A stretch of 64,000 nt of DNA from Corynebacterium tapiri. GTDB lineage: Bacteria > Actinomycetota > Actinomycetes > Mycobacteriales > Mycobacteriaceae. Numbering within the stretch: the stretch's first letter is position 1; the number at the start of each line of letters is the position of its first letter. A program made the position numbers and the translations under genes. Location: NCBI RefSeq assembly GCF_006334925.1, contig NZ_VDHJ01000003.1, positions 124,001-188,000 of the forward strand, read 5' to 3'. Of this stretch, positions 6,954-15,637 are shown in pieces. The notes beneath the pieces were generated by a model, which worked only from the letters and a program-made list of their open reading frames with translations, did not search any database and had not been told where the DNA came from.

Positions 6954-8246
6954 ATGAGCGTTCTCATGTGGTTCCGTGACGATCTCCGCCTTAGCCACAT
7001 CCCGGCCCTCGCCGCTGCTGCCGCCGCCGGGGAGGTCAAGGCGGTCTACGTGTATGAAACCAACACTCGCAGGTTGGGTGGTGCGGCCCGCTGGTGGCTC
7101 CACCACTCCTTGCGCTCGCTTATCGACGCCCTTGCCCAGCACGATGTCCCGCTTACCATCGCCCGCGGCGAGGCCCGAGATATCATCCCCCGCTTTGCGC
7201 TTCCCGTGTACTGCTCCACGCGCTACCACCAGCCGCTACGCGCGATCGACGACGAGATCGCGGAGATGGTGGATGTCCAGGCCTACGAGGGTTTTCTACT
7301 GAGCGAACCAGGTGAGATCCTCACGGGCCAGGGCAAGCCGTACAAGGTGTTCACTCCATTTTCTCGAAAGCTACGGGATTCCCTGCCGCCTAAGTTCGGG
7401 GCTATAGAGCTCGGAGAGCTGCGCGGACCTGGTGCTGACGTCGAGCGCTCTGTACAGCAACTGGAGGCACTGCAGCTTCTCGACTCCGCCACCGCGCCGG
7501 CGCAACACTGGCAACCTGGCGAGGCTGCCGCGCTGGAACAGCTCGAGTTGTTTGCCGATTCTCTCGCGGGCTACGCGAAGGATCGAGATATCCCCTCCCT
7601 GCCGGTGACCAGCCGACTTTCTCCACGTCTTCGATTCGGAGAGCTCTCCCCGCAGCAGGTGTGGGATCGCATCCCCGCGATCAACGATGACGCCCGCGCG
7701 TTTCTTAGCCAGCTCATGTGGCGCGACTTCGCCTGGCACAGGCTGTGGGAACATCCGGATTTGGCCACTACCAACGTGCGCCGGGAGTTTGACCGATTCC
7801 CGTGGTCCTGGGGCAACGGAGAGGACGACGACGTGCATACTTGGCAGCAGGGCAAGACGGGCATTGAGTTGGTCGACGCCGGAATGCGTGAACTGCTAGC
7901 CACCGGGTATATGCACAACCGGGTGCGCATGGTGGTGGGATCATTTCTGACCAAGAACCTGGGCATCCACTGGCGCCACGGCGAGGAATGGTTCTGGGAG
8001 ATGCTTGTCGACGCCGACCTCGCCTGCAACGCCTTTAACTGGCAGTGGGTGGCCGGTTGTGGAGACGATGCCTCCCCATATTTCCGCATCTTTAATCCCG
8101 CCACGCAGGCCAAGCGCTTTGACCCGCAGCGTCGCTACATCAGCCGGTGGATCAAGGAGATCGACTCGGAGGATTACCCCGACCCCATGGTGGACCTGCG
8201 CGAATCCCGCCAGGCAGCTCTAGATGCCTACGCGCTGACTAAATAG
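6954..8246 (+). CDS. phr: Deoxyribodipyrimidine photolyase (cryptochrome/photolyase family)
   Basis: This 430-residue flavoprotein uses light to reverse UV-induced cyclobutane pyrimidine dimers. It opens MSVLMWFRDDLRLSHIPAL, the typical N-terminal antenna-binding domain. The C-terminal FAD domain shows SRLSPRLRFGELSP, FLSQLMWRDFAWH, TGIELVDAGMRELLATGYMHNRVRM and ACNAFNWQWVAGCGDDASPYFRIFNP, with the Trp/Asn positions that hold FAD and the dimer. The ATG at 6954 is where homology begins. It is divergent from tex (27-bp gap) and convergent with trmD, the stops overlapping by 8 bp. Length is slightly short for class I CPD photolyases (about 450-480). Confidence 0.95.
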   Translation: MSVLMWFRDDLRLSHIPALAAAAAAGEVKAVYVYETNTRRLGGAARWWLHHSLRSLIDALAQHDVPLTIARGEARDIIPRFALPVYCSTRYHQPLRAIDDEIAEMVDVQAYEGFLLSEPGEILTGQGKPYKVFTPFSRKLRDSLPPKFGAIELGELRGPGADVERSVQQLEALQLLDSATAPAQHWQPGEAAALEQLELFADSLAGYAKDRDIPSLPVTSRLSPRLRFGELSPQQVWDRIPAINDDARAFLSQLMWRDFAWHRLWEHPDLATTNVRREFDRFPWSWGNGEDDDVHTWQQGKTGIELVDAGMRELLATGYMHNRVRMVVGSFLTKNLGIHWRHGEEWFWEMLVDADLACNAFNWQWVAGCGDDASPYFRIFNPATQAKRFDPQRRYISRWIKEIDSEDYPDPMVDLRESRQAALDAYALTK

Positions 8247-9351
8247 CCTCCACCGTGGTGCCGTACCACTGAGCAGGCTGGCCCAAGGCCCTCACTACGA
8301 CCGAGGTGGCCTCCTCTAGGGGCAGCGCGCTCGTGCCTTCGACCACGACGTTGAGCACGGTGTTCCCGGCGCCAAACATGTTGTCCGGGGTGCAGGCGTT
8401 GTCCTGCTCTGCGGCCTGAATGGCCTCTGCGAGGTATCCAGCTTTCTTGAGCTTCTTGGCTACCCGCGGCTCCAGGCGTGACCAATCGCGCAGGCTCATC
8501 TCTACGTTCAGCCGGGTCCTTACAGGGCGCGCGTACAGCACGAATTTGTCTTGCGCGCTGAGCTCCACGGCGTCGAGAAGCTCGGGGCGCACCAGCTGGG
8601 TCTTCAAAAGAGCCTGGTCGCGCCGGTAGCGCTCGATGCGCCCATGATCTCCGCTGAGCAGTACCTCTGGAATCTCCCGCCCGCGCCATTGCCGGGGCTT
8701 GGTATAGCACGGGCCCTCGAGCAGGCCGTCGGAGAAAGAGTCCTGCAGATGCGATTCGGAGTTACCCAGCACCCCAGGGATAAGACGAGCGAACGCCTCC
8801 ACCATGACCAGCACGGCTACCTCTCCCCCGATGAGGACGTAGTCGCCAATGGAGACCTCGCGGACTCGGTAGCGAGTTGCGGCGTCGTCGATCACGCGTT
8901 GGTCGATGCCTTCGTAGCGTCCACAGGCGAATACCACGTGCTCCTCCGCGGAAAAGGCCTGGGCGTCCTCCTGGGTGAAGGGCTTTCCGGAGGGGGTAGG
9001 AATGATGAGCAACGGGCGGGCTTCCGGAGCAGCTTCATAGCCAGTGAACTCGGCGGGTGTGAGATCGTCGTGCCGCGGCACACTCCGGTGTGGTGCGGCT
9101 GTACCCAGCTGGGTTCCCTCGCGCAGAGTGGCCACATCATCGAGAGCGGCCCCGACCACCTCGGGCTTGAGCACCATACCGGGTCCTCCGCCAGCCGGCC
9201 GGCCGTCAACTGACTGGTGAGTATCTGTGGCCCAATCCCGGAAGTTGTGCACATGCACTGTCAGGTGGCCGTCCTCAATGGCCTTGCCCAACAGCGCATG
9301 GCGCATGGGCTCGAGATATTCGGGGAAGATCGTTAGGACGTCAATGCGCAT
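8239..9351 (-). CDS. trmD: tRNA (guanine-N1-)-methyltransferase with C-terminal extension
   Basis: TrmD methylates G37 of tRNAs reading CNN codons, preventing frameshifting. The SPOUT core is clear: MRIDVLTIFPEYLEPM at the N-terminus, CGRYEGIDQRV, the knot sequence SIGDYVLIGGEVAVLVMVEA and RLIPGVLGN, then DSFSDGLLEGPCYTKP and WRGREIPEVLLSGDHGRIERYRRDQAL. Usual length is about 230-280 residues; this protein has 370. About 100 extra residues follow the core, from roughly residue 268 (VELSAQDKFVLYARPVRTRL onward), with no recognised motif. The usual PHYTRP is PCYTKP here. It follows rimM by 2 nt. Core function is secure; the extension is unexplained. Confidence 0.96.
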   Translation of the reverse strand: MRIDVLTIFPEYLEPMRHALLGKAIEDGHLTVHVHNFRDWATDTHQSVDGRPAGGGPGMVLKPEVVGAALDDVATLREGTQLGTAAPHRSVPRHDDLTPAEFTGYEAAPEARPLLIIPTPSGKPFTQEDAQAFSAEEHVVFACGRYEGIDQRVIDDAATRYRVREVSIGDYVLIGGEVAVLVMVEAFARLIPGVLGNSESHLQDSFSDGLLEGPCYTKPRQWRGREIPEVLLSGDHGRIERYRRDQALLKTQLVRPELLDAVELSAQDKFVLYARPVRTRLNVEMSLRDWSRLEPRVAKKLKKAGYLAEAIQAAEQDNACTPDNMFGAGNTVLNVVVEGTSALPLEEATSVVVRALGQPAQWYGTTVEAI

Positions 9352-9353
9352 TT

Positions 9354-9857
9354 TTACAGCTCGAGGAGCCCGTCCGGCGGGGTCACGGTGACGGTCTGCG
9401 CCTCGAGGTCGACTTCGGGAACGATGTCGTAGACGAAGGGGACCATGCCGGTGGAACCGTTATCCAGCTCCACTTCCAACAGCGTGCGACCCGCGGCGTG
9501 GGTCACTGCGGTGATGTGGCCGCGCGGGACGTCGTCGATAAGCACCTTCAGTCCCTCGAGCTCGTGGTCGTAGAAGCCGTCGACATCCTCGTCGCTCTCC
9601 AAGGGCTCGGCGAAGAACTTCATTCCCCGCAGCGTATCCGCCTCTGTACGGTCTTTGACCTCGGCGAATGTGATCAAGAGGCGCCCCTGGTGCGGGCGGA
9701 CATGTTCGATGGTGAGGCTACGTTCGCGACCGGTTTGCCGGCCGTTAAGAACCTCGCCTACGGCAAAGCGGACGTCTGGTTCATCGGTGGTCGCCTCAAC
9801 GGATACCTCACCCCGGATGCCGTGCGACTTGATTACCCGGCCAATCATCAACTCCAT
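9354..9857 (-). CDS. rimM: 16S rRNA processing/ribosome maturation factor RimM
   Basis: RimM assists assembly of the 30S head and binds S19. The 167-residue protein opens MELMIGRVIKSHGIRGEVSVE, the canonical PRC-barrel-linked N-terminus, with TDEPDVRFAVGEVL next. The C-terminal PRC-barrel is seen at GFYDHELEGLKV and MVPFVYDIVPEVDLEAQ. ATG 9857 fits family N-termini; an in-frame ATG at 9869 lies inside a palindrome in the promoter region. No clear Shine-Dalgarno is present at either. It forms an operon with trmD, but rpsP, usually just upstream, is 10 kb away. Confidence 0.96.
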   Translation of the reverse strand: MELMIGRVIKSHGIRGEVSVEATTDEPDVRFAVGEVLNGRQTGRERSLTIEHVRPHQGRLLITFAEVKDRTEADTLRGMKFFAEPLESDEDVDGFYDHELEGLKVLIDDVPRGHITAVTHAAGRTLLEVELDNGSTGMVPFVYDIVPEVDLEAQTVTVTPPDGLLEL

Positions 9858-9862
9858 GGCAA

Positions 9863-9881
9863 CAACCATAGGTGATGGTTG
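9863..9881. promoter_or_regulatory. Perfect palindrome CAACCAT-N5-ATGGTTG between rimM and deoD
   Basis: Seven-base arms at 9863-9869 and 9875-9881 flank AGGTG. The site lies 49 bp upstream of the deoD start and 6 bp before the rimM start. Its symmetry and spacing are typical of a dimeric regulator site. The bound protein is unknown; no copy was seen at the deoA/cdd promoter. Confidence 0.5.
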
Positions 9882-9929
9882 ATAGCTTAATAGGCATCTG
9901 ACCACCATTTGCCAAGGGAAAGGTAAGCC

Positions 9930-10643
9930 GTGACTACTGCTACCCCACACATCAATCCAGAAGGCGCCCCCATCGCCGAAACTGTGCTGCTTCCTGGTGA
10001 CCCTCTGCGAGCGAAGTTCATCGCGGACACTTATCTCGAGGACGTGGTGCAGTTCAACTCGGTGCGCAACATGCTCGGCTTCACCGGTACGTACCAGGGC
10101 ACTGAGGTTTCGGTCATGGGCTCCGGTATGGGCATTCCGTCGGTGTCGCTGTACTCGTACGAGCTCGTCCACTTCTTTGGCGCTAAGAAGCTGATCCGTG
10201 TGGGATCGTGTGGCTCCCTCCAGAAGGACCTCGGGTTGTACGAGGTTGTCGTAGCTCAGGGTGCCTGCACGGACTCGCGCTTCCTGGAGCAGTACAACCT
10301 GCCGGGCACCTACGCGCCGATCTCCTCCTACCGCCTGCTCAAGGCGCTAACGGACGAGGCTGACAAGCGCGGCGTGCGCACGCACGTGGGCAACATCCTG
10401 TCCTCCGATGTTTTCTACAACGCCGACGAGACCGTCAACGAACGCTGGTCCAAGATGGGCGTGCTCGGCGTGGAGATGGAATCCGCCGGCATGTACGCCG
10501 TAGCAGCTGCTGCCGGCGTCGAAGCCCTGGGCGTGTTCACGGTTTCTGACAACATCATGACTGGCGAGGCCACCACCTCGGCCGAGCGCCAGACCGCCTT
10601 CACCTCCATGATGGAGCTCGCCCTCCCCTTGGCGGCGATCTAA
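9930..10643 (+). CDS. deoD: Purine nucleoside phosphorylase, DeoD type
   Basis: This enzyme splits purine (deoxy)ribonucleosides with phosphate into the free base and (deoxy)ribose-1-phosphate. The 237-residue hexameric-type protein opens MTTATPHINPEGAPIAETVLLPGDPLRAKFIA. MGSGMGIPSVSLYSYEL, RVGSCGSLQ and GVLGVEMESAGMYAVAA are the phosphate, base and ribose site signatures, with the Glu in EMES binding ribose. GTG 9930 is preceded by GGGAAAGG. Its TAA overlaps the ATG of the MFS gene by one base, so the two are coupled. It belongs functionally with the deoA-deoC-mutase genes a few kb downstream. Confidence 0.97.
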   Translation: MTTATPHINPEGAPIAETVLLPGDPLRAKFIADTYLEDVVQFNSVRNMLGFTGTYQGTEVSVMGSGMGIPSVSLYSYELVHFFGAKKLIRVGSCGSLQKDLGLYEVVVAQGACTDSRFLEQYNLPGTYAPISSYRLLKALTDEADKRGVRTHVGNILSSDVFYNADETVNERWSKMGVLGVEMESAGMYAVAAAAGVEALGVFTVSDNIMTGEATTSAERQTAFTSMMELALPLAAI

Positions 10644-12019
10644 TGAACGACAAGCTCCGCAACCTCGACCCCAAGGCCGCCGTTCCCGTCCTGCTGTTCA
10701 CCTTCCTGTTCAGCCTGATGGTGGACAATGGCTTTAAGTTCCTCAACCTCCCTATCAGCCAGGACCTGGGGCTGACGGCCACTGAGGTGTCACTGCAGGC
10801 AACGCTGGCCGGCATCATCATCGGAATCGGCGCGGTGGTCTACGCCGCACTCTCCGACTCCATCAACATCCGCACGCTGCTGATCACCGGCATTGCCTTG
10901 ATCGCCATCGGATCGCTCATCGGTTTCGTCGGCCAGATGAGCTGGACCATGGTGCTCATCGGTCGCGTCATTCAGACCACGGGCTTGGCCGCCGCTGAGA
11001 CGCTGTACGTCATCTACGTGACCAAGCACATGGCGGAGAAGGACCAGAAGACCTACCTCGGTTACTCCACCGCTTGCTTCCAGCTGTCTTTCCTCTTTGG
11101 CACGCTGGCCGGCGGCTTCATCGCTACCTACATCGCCTGGCCGTTCATGTTCTTGTTGGCGATGGTCTCTCTGGCCGCAATTCCCGCGGTGCTCAAGAAG
11201 ATTCCGCCGGAGGAGCACAGCACGTCCCGCCTCGACATCATCGGTTTGTTCTTCGTCGCCGTGTTCGCTGTCTCTCTGGTGCTGTGGACGCAGAAGTTCA
11301 ACCACCTCTGGCTGATTCCGGCAGTGCTGGGCCTGGCCGCCTTTGTGTGGCACATCCGTAGCCATTCCGAAGCTTTGGTTCGTCCGGACTTTTTCAATCC
11401 CCGCTTCTCGACGTCCCTTGTCACCGTGTTCCTGGTGTACTCCACTCAGCTGGGCCTGACGGTGATTGTCTTGCCATTCGCTCTGAACCAGCTGCACGGC
11501 TGGGAGCTAGACAACGTCTCCTACCTGCTCGTGCCGGGTTACATCGTGGGCACGCTCGTGGGCGTGTTCTCCGGTGCCATCGGTCGTGTGCTGAACTCGC
11601 GCATGACCATGGTCGTTGCCCTCGGCTGCATTGTGCTCGCCCTGGCGCTGGCGGCGCTGTTTATCAACAGCTCGGTTGCCATTTTGGTGATCGCCGTCAT
11701 CCTTTTCTCGGGCGGTTTCGCCGGAATGTACGCGCCGCTGATGAACACCGCCATGAGCCACATTGACCCGGCCAAGCGCGGAGTCGCAGTGGGCTTCTAC
11801 AACCTCACCATTAACATCGCTATCCCGCTGGGCATTTCTCTGGCGGCTGCGTTGGTTGACCGTCTCCCCTTCGCTGACGGCTCGGCTGGGCTGTACTCGG
11901 CAGTGCTGTGGATCCTGGCAGCTATCGCGATCGCTGGTGCAGCCGTGTTCTTCTTGGCAGACACGGTTCTGTCCGCTCGAGAGCGCCGCACTGGTGGAGT
12001 TCCAGTGACCGCACGCTAG
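10643..12019 (+). CDS. MFS transporter (about 14 membrane segments), probable nucleoside/base transporter
   Basis: This 458-residue major facilitator resembles the DHA2-like 14-helix group. Helices start at VPVLLFTFLFSLMVDNGF and continue to VLWILAAIAIAGAAVFFLA. The loop GAVVYAALSDSINIRTLL corresponds to the conserved G-x-x-x-D-R/K-like motif between helices 2 and 3, and LIGRVIQTTGLAAAETLYVIY to helix 4. Coupling to deoD (TAATG overlap) suggests transport of nucleosides or purine bases, which is inference. A terminator follows at 12039-12071. Confidence 0.85.
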   Translation: MNDKLRNLDPKAAVPVLLFTFLFSLMVDNGFKFLNLPISQDLGLTATEVSLQATLAGIIIGIGAVVYAALSDSINIRTLLITGIALIAIGSLIGFVGQMSWTMVLIGRVIQTTGLAAAETLYVIYVTKHMAEKDQKTYLGYSTACFQLSFLFGTLAGGFIATYIAWPFMFLLAMVSLAAIPAVLKKIPPEEHSTSRLDIIGLFFVAVFAVSLVLWTQKFNHLWLIPAVLGLAAFVWHIRSHSEALVRPDFFNPRFSTSLVTVFLVYSTQLGLTVIVLPFALNQLHGWELDNVSYLLVPGYIVGTLVGVFSGAIGRVLNSRMTMVVALGCIVLALALAALFINSSVAILVIAVILFSGGFAGMYAPLMNTAMSHIDPAKRGVAVGFYNLTINIAIPLGISLAAALVDRLPFADGSAGLYSAVLWILAAIAIAGAAVFFLADTVLSARERRTGGVPVTAR

Positions 12020-12038
12020 AGTTCACAACCCCATCTCT

Positions 12039-12071
12039 CCCCGCTTTGCCTCATTGGCTGGCGGGGTTTTC
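12039..12071 (+). terminator. Rho-independent terminator of deoD-MFS operon
   Basis: CCCCGC at 12039-12044 pairs with GCGGGG at 12061-12066, with inner GCC/GGC pairing, and TTTT follows. It lies 20 nt after the MFS stop codon. Confidence 0.8.
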
Positions 12072-12156
12072 GCTTTTCGACGCGCCGCCGCATGCACTCG
12101 GACTATGCGCGGCATAGTCGCTCACAGGTTTCTCACACCTTGATTATTGAGGGGCA

Positions 12157-12185
12157 TTGACCCCCGATTCGAACACCTGTACTAT
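12157..12185 (+). promoter_or_regulatory. Promoter of the HNH/DUF222 gene
   Basis: TTGACC (12157-12162), a 17-bp spacer and TACTAT (12180-12185) match a sigma-A-type promoter closely. It is 33 bp upstream of the ATG at 12218, leaving a short leader that contains GGGGGA as a ribosome-binding site. Confidence 0.7.
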
Positions 12186-12217
12186 CAGGGGCAAAGACAT
12201 TCACTTCGGGGGACCAC

Positions 12218-13372
12218 ATGCTTTTAGCAGTAGACGAATTTGACGATGCCGAGTTACAGCACTTCATATCGAACAACCACGCACGCATGAATCGGGCCAA
12301 GGCCTCCTTCATTGCCGCGGTCGCTGAGTTCGATGAACGCGGCCTGTGCCGCTCTGTGTGTGCAGCAACAACCGCCAACTGGCTAGTTCGGGAATTCCAT
12401 ATCGCAGAATCAACGGCCTTTGAGTACGTGCGGGTAGGTAAATTCCTGCGCAAACACCATGTTGTCTCGGATGCCTTTTATGCCCACAAGCTCACGTACT
12501 CGGTCGTGCGTTATTTGATGTCGTTTATCGACGACGACACGGATCCCGAAGACGAAGTCAGCATGGTCGAGGCGGCGTGCGAACTCACCCCGACTGAGCT
12601 GCGGAGAGCTCTGGGGATTTTTACAAAGCCCAAGCACGACAAATCAGAGGGCATGCAGGTGTCAGTTGGTCAGGACGGGTGGGCCAATCTACGCATACGG
12701 CTCAATCCCCGGCACGCTGCAGAAGCCCTTGCTGCACTAAAAATCGGCGAACTATCCAACCGCGGCGAATTGGACAAGATCAGCCGGTTTGGCGCCCCGT
12801 TACCCAACCAGATGCTCAGCGCCTTCTTCGGCATGGTCAACATCGTGCGCAACCACCCGACCGCTGCGGCTACCGCTCCGGGGGCCGAAGTCACATATGT
12901 AGTGACAGAAGATGGACACAGTGTGCTCAGCGGCCAACCGGAGGCCCAACCCGACGCCATTGTGGCCACGCTGTTTAATTCCAGGGTTCGCACTCTGTTG
13001 GTCGATCGCCTTGGCAATGCACAAAAGCTCTCAACACCCCAGAGGTTCGCTACGAACGCACAGGTCAAAGCGCTTCTAGAGCTATGGGGCAAGAAATGCG
13101 CAGTCCCGGGATGCTCACACACCAGGTGGTTGGAGTTCCACCACATCACCCCATGGGAAGAGGGCGGTGTGACCAAGACATTTAACTTGCTACCGCTGTG
13201 CTCGCATTGCCACTCACTGGTCACAGATGGGCTTGCCAAGATTTGGGTCGACCGCAGCAACCCCGAACTGCTGCACTTCGTATTCGGAGAGCGACACTAC
13301 ATAAGCCAACAGCGCACGCTGCCCATGCTCGCCGACCGCATAGTGGCCGGCGACATGCCCGTAGCGGCTTAG
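12218..13372 (+). CDS. HNH endonuclease domain protein with DUF222
   Basis: This 384-residue protein belongs to the abundant actinobacterial DUF222-HNH (13E12-repeat-like) group. The N-terminal helical DUF222 region (about residues 1-230) contains RSVCAATTANWLVREFHIAESTAF. The C-terminal HNH module (about 295-345) shows CAVPGCSHTRWLEFHHITPW and NLLPLCSHCHSLVTDG, with four zinc-ligand-like Cys and the catalytic HH pair. The family is linked to mobile DNA in mycobacteria, but there is no repeat, intron or integration site around this copy. It has its own promoter and converges with the mutase gene, the stops overlapping by 4 bp. Confidence 0.9.
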   Translation: MLLAVDEFDDAELQHFISNNHARMNRAKASFIAAVAEFDERGLCRSVCAATTANWLVREFHIAESTAFEYVRVGKFLRKHHVVSDAFYAHKLTYSVVRYLMSFIDDDTDPEDEVSMVEAACELTPTELRRALGIFTKPKHDKSEGMQVSVGQDGWANLRIRLNPRHAAEALAALKIGELSNRGELDKISRFGAPLPNQMLSAFFGMVNIVRNHPTAAATAPGAEVTYVVTEDGHSVLSGQPEAQPDAIVATLFNSRVRTLLVDRLGNAQKLSTPQRFATNAQVKALLELWGKKCAVPGCSHTRWLEFHHITPWEEGGVTKTFNLLPLCSHCHSLVTDGLAKIWVDRSNPELLHFVFGERHYISQQRTLPMLADRIVAGDMPVAA

Positions 13373-14961
13373 GCAAAGTGCTCGGCGAGCTCCTGCTTGA
13401 GCGCATTCGCACGCTCTCGCGCCTGCTCGTACGAGTCGCCTTGAACCTCGATGTAGCACTTCAGCTTCGGCTCGGTACCCGACGGCCGGACCACGATGCG
13501 ATCCCCTGCAGCGGTATGTAGCAGACGGCCTGGAGTCGGTGGAAGGCCTTCATAACCCGAGCCGAGGTCACTGAACTCGACCACCTGGGAGCCACCCAGC
13601 TCGCGGGGAGGATGCGCCACAAAGCCCTCCAGCGCCTTGACCGCCAGCGAGATGTCGCTCATGCGCAGCGTCAATGGCACGGTGACGTAGTAACCATAGG
13701 CGGTACCCAAAGCGTCGATGGCGGAGGCGATGCCCACACGGTCAGCCAAATCGGCCACGCGCAGGCACGCAGTGATGCCGTCCTTGTCGCGCACCGCTAC
13801 CGGGTCAGTGCAGTAACCGAGGGCCTCTTCAAATCCGAAGATGAGTCCCTCTTGACGTCCAATCCACTTGAAGCCAGTCAGGGTCTGGCGGAAGGTCAGA
13901 CCGTGACGCTTCGCGATCGCACGTAGCAACTGAGAAGAGACAACCGAGCAGGCGACCGTGCCTCCCTCGGCTGCGGAGCTCATGTCCTCGCCGAGCAAGC
14001 CACCGACCATGTCGCCGCTGAGTTGTGTCCACTTCCCGTCAGTCTTGATCGCTACGGAGCAGCGATCGGCATCCGGGTCGAGCGCGAGGATGAGTTCGGC
14101 GCCCTCGGCCTCCGCGGTTTCCATCGCCAGATCCAGTGCTCCGTCTTCCTCCGGGTTGGGGAAGGCAACGGTGGGGAAATCAGGATCCGGTTCCTGCTGC
14201 TGAGCCACCGGAATGACATTGGCAAATCCGGCGTTGGCCAGGGCCTCGGACAGCATTGCGCCACCCACGCCGTGCATGGCGGTGATCACGATCTTGATGT
14301 CACGCTCACGCTGGCCGATCAGGCTAACTGCCCGCTCGAGGTAGGCCTGGCGCACCGATTCACCCGCCGGAGTCACATTGTCGGTGGTCCGCACGATCTG
14401 ATCGGCCGGTGCAGCTTCCGCGATACGCTCGGCGATCTCCTTGTCCGCAGGAGAAATCAGCTGCACGCCACGTTCGTGGTCGTGCTCAACAGCACGACCA
14501 CCGAGGTAAACCTTGTAGCCGTTGTCCTGTGCCGGGTTATGCGAGGCCGTAACCATCACGCCCGCATCGGCATTGAGGTGGCGCACGGCGAAGGAGGTAA
14601 GCGGAGTGGGCTCAGCCGCGGGAAGTAGCGTGACCCGCACCCCGGCCCCGGACAGAGTTTCCGCGGTGGCTTGTGCAAAGTCGGCCGATCGGTGGCGGGC
14701 ATCGCAGCCAACCACGACATGCGGGGCGTCGATACGCGAGTTCAGCCAGGCCGCCAATCCGGCGGTTGCTCGGGTGACCGTGGCGATGTTCATCAAGGAC
14801 TCTCCGCCACCGATGCGGCCACGCAGGCCGGCGGTACCAAAAGTCAAAGGCCCGGCGAAACGCTCCGCTAGTGCGGCGTCGTCAAGCTCGGAAAGCTCCT
14901 GACGAGTGATCGGATCCGGATCGTGGGCGATCCACTCGCTAGCGCGCTGCCGTAGATCCAT
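13369..14961 (-). CDS. pmmB: Alpha-D-phosphohexomutase family protein, probable phosphopentomutase
   Basis: This 530-residue enzyme has the four-domain phosphosugar mutase fold. The phosphoserine loop is VMVTASHNPAQDNGYKVYLGG (Ser in TASHNP, about residue 125), the metal loop LALDPDADRCSVA, the sugar-binding loop FGFEEALGY, and the phosphate loop RPSGTEPKLKCYIEVQ. Annotation by similarity is usually phosphomannomutase/phosphoglucomutase. Its position 4 nt after deoC, in the deoA-deoC operon, argues for conversion of (deoxy)ribose-1-phosphate to the 5-phosphate, the missing step between DeoA/DeoD and DeoC. PmmB neighbours deoD in Mycobacterium tuberculosis as well. ATG 14961 starts homology at MDLRQRASEWIAHDPD. 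Confidence 0.88.
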   Translation of the reverse strand: MDLRQRASEWIAHDPDPITRQELSELDDAALAERFAGPLTFGTAGLRGRIGGGESLMNIATVTRATAGLAAWLNSRIDAPHVVVGCDARHRSADFAQATAETLSGAGVRVTLLPAAEPTPLTSFAVRHLNADAGVMVTASHNPAQDNGYKVYLGGRAVEHDHERGVQLISPADKEIAERIAEAAPADQIVRTTDNVTPAGESVRQAYLERAVSLIGQRERDIKIVITAMHGVGGAMLSEALANAGFANVIPVAQQQEPDPDFPTVAFPNPEEDGALDLAMETAEAEGAELILALDPDADRCSVAIKTDGKWTQLSGDMVGGLLGEDMSSAAEGGTVACSVVSSQLLRAIAKRHGLTFRQTLTGFKWIGRQEGLIFGFEEALGYCTDPVAVRDKDGITACLRVADLADRVGIASAIDALGTAYGYYVTVPLTLRMSDISLAVKALEGFVAHPPRELGGSQVVEFSDLGSGYEGLPPTPGRLLHTAAGDRIVVRPSGTEPKLKCYIEVQGDSYEQARERANALKQELAEHFA

Positions 14962-14965
14962 GGCG

Positions 14966-15616
14966 CTAGTCCTCTGCGCCGTCGAGGACCGCGGCGCTCG
15001 AGGAGCATCCCAGGCGGGTCGCACCAGCGTCGATCATGGTCACAGCGGTGGCGTAATCACGGATGCCACCAGAGGCCTTGATGCCCAGGCGGCCTCCCAC
15101 AGCAGCGTGCATGACCTCGATCGCGTGGCGGGATGCGCCCCCAGCCGGGTGGAAGCCCGTGGAGGTCTTTACAAACTCTGCGCCTGCGCGCTCTGCGGCG
15201 TGACAGCACTCGGTGATGGCCTCGTCGCTCAACACGGCGGTCTCCAGGATCACCTTGAGCAGAGCGTCACCACAGGCCTGCTTAACCTGGCGAATGTCCT
15301 CCTCAACGGCGTCGTACTTGCCAGCCACGGCGTCAGCGATGTTGATGACCATATCGACCTCGTCGGCTCCCTGCTCTACCGCGCGTGCCGCCTCAGCAGC
15401 CTTAATCTGGGAGTCGTGAGCGCCAGAGGGGAAGCCACAGACGACGGCAACGTGCAACCCCTCGGGTGCCTCGACCGGCAGGCGATTCGGGGACACGCAC
15501 ACGGAGTAGACCCCGAGCTCGGCGCCTTCCTCGACGAGTGCTCGCACGTCGGCATCAGTTGCCTCCGGCTTGAGCAGGGTGTGATCGATGTACTGAGCAA
15601 GTTCGGTGCGCTTCAT
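14966..15616 (-). CDS. deoC: Deoxyribose-phosphate aldolase
   Basis: DeoC cleaves 2-deoxyribose-5-phosphate to acetaldehyde and glyceraldehyde-3-phosphate. The 216-residue TIM barrel opens [20 protein letters not shown]. The Schiff-base lysine is in [15 protein letters not shown] (about residue 149), and [14 protein letters not shown] holds the second active-site lysine. It lies 21 nt after deoA with an AGGAGAA ribosome-binding site and 4 nt before the mutase, forming one operon. Confidence 0.97.
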   Translation of the reverse strand: MKRTELAQYIDHTLLKPEATDADVRALVEEGAELGVYSVCVSPNRLPVEAPEGLHVAVVCGFPSGAHDSQIKAAEAARAVEQGADEVDMVINIADAVAGKYDAVEEDIRQVKQACGDALLKVILETAVLSDEAITECCHAAERAGAEFVKTSTGFHPAGGASRHAIEVMHAAVGGRLGIKASGGIRDYATAVTMIDAGATRLGCSSSAAVLDGAED

Positions 15617-15637
15617 GGGAATTCTCCTTTGTTGTCT

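Noticed and set aside
12218..13372. DUF222/HNH gene considered as part of a mobile element or homing system
   Set aside because: No flanking repeats, intron, integrase or target duplication is seen, and the family is common as a single gene in actinobacteria.
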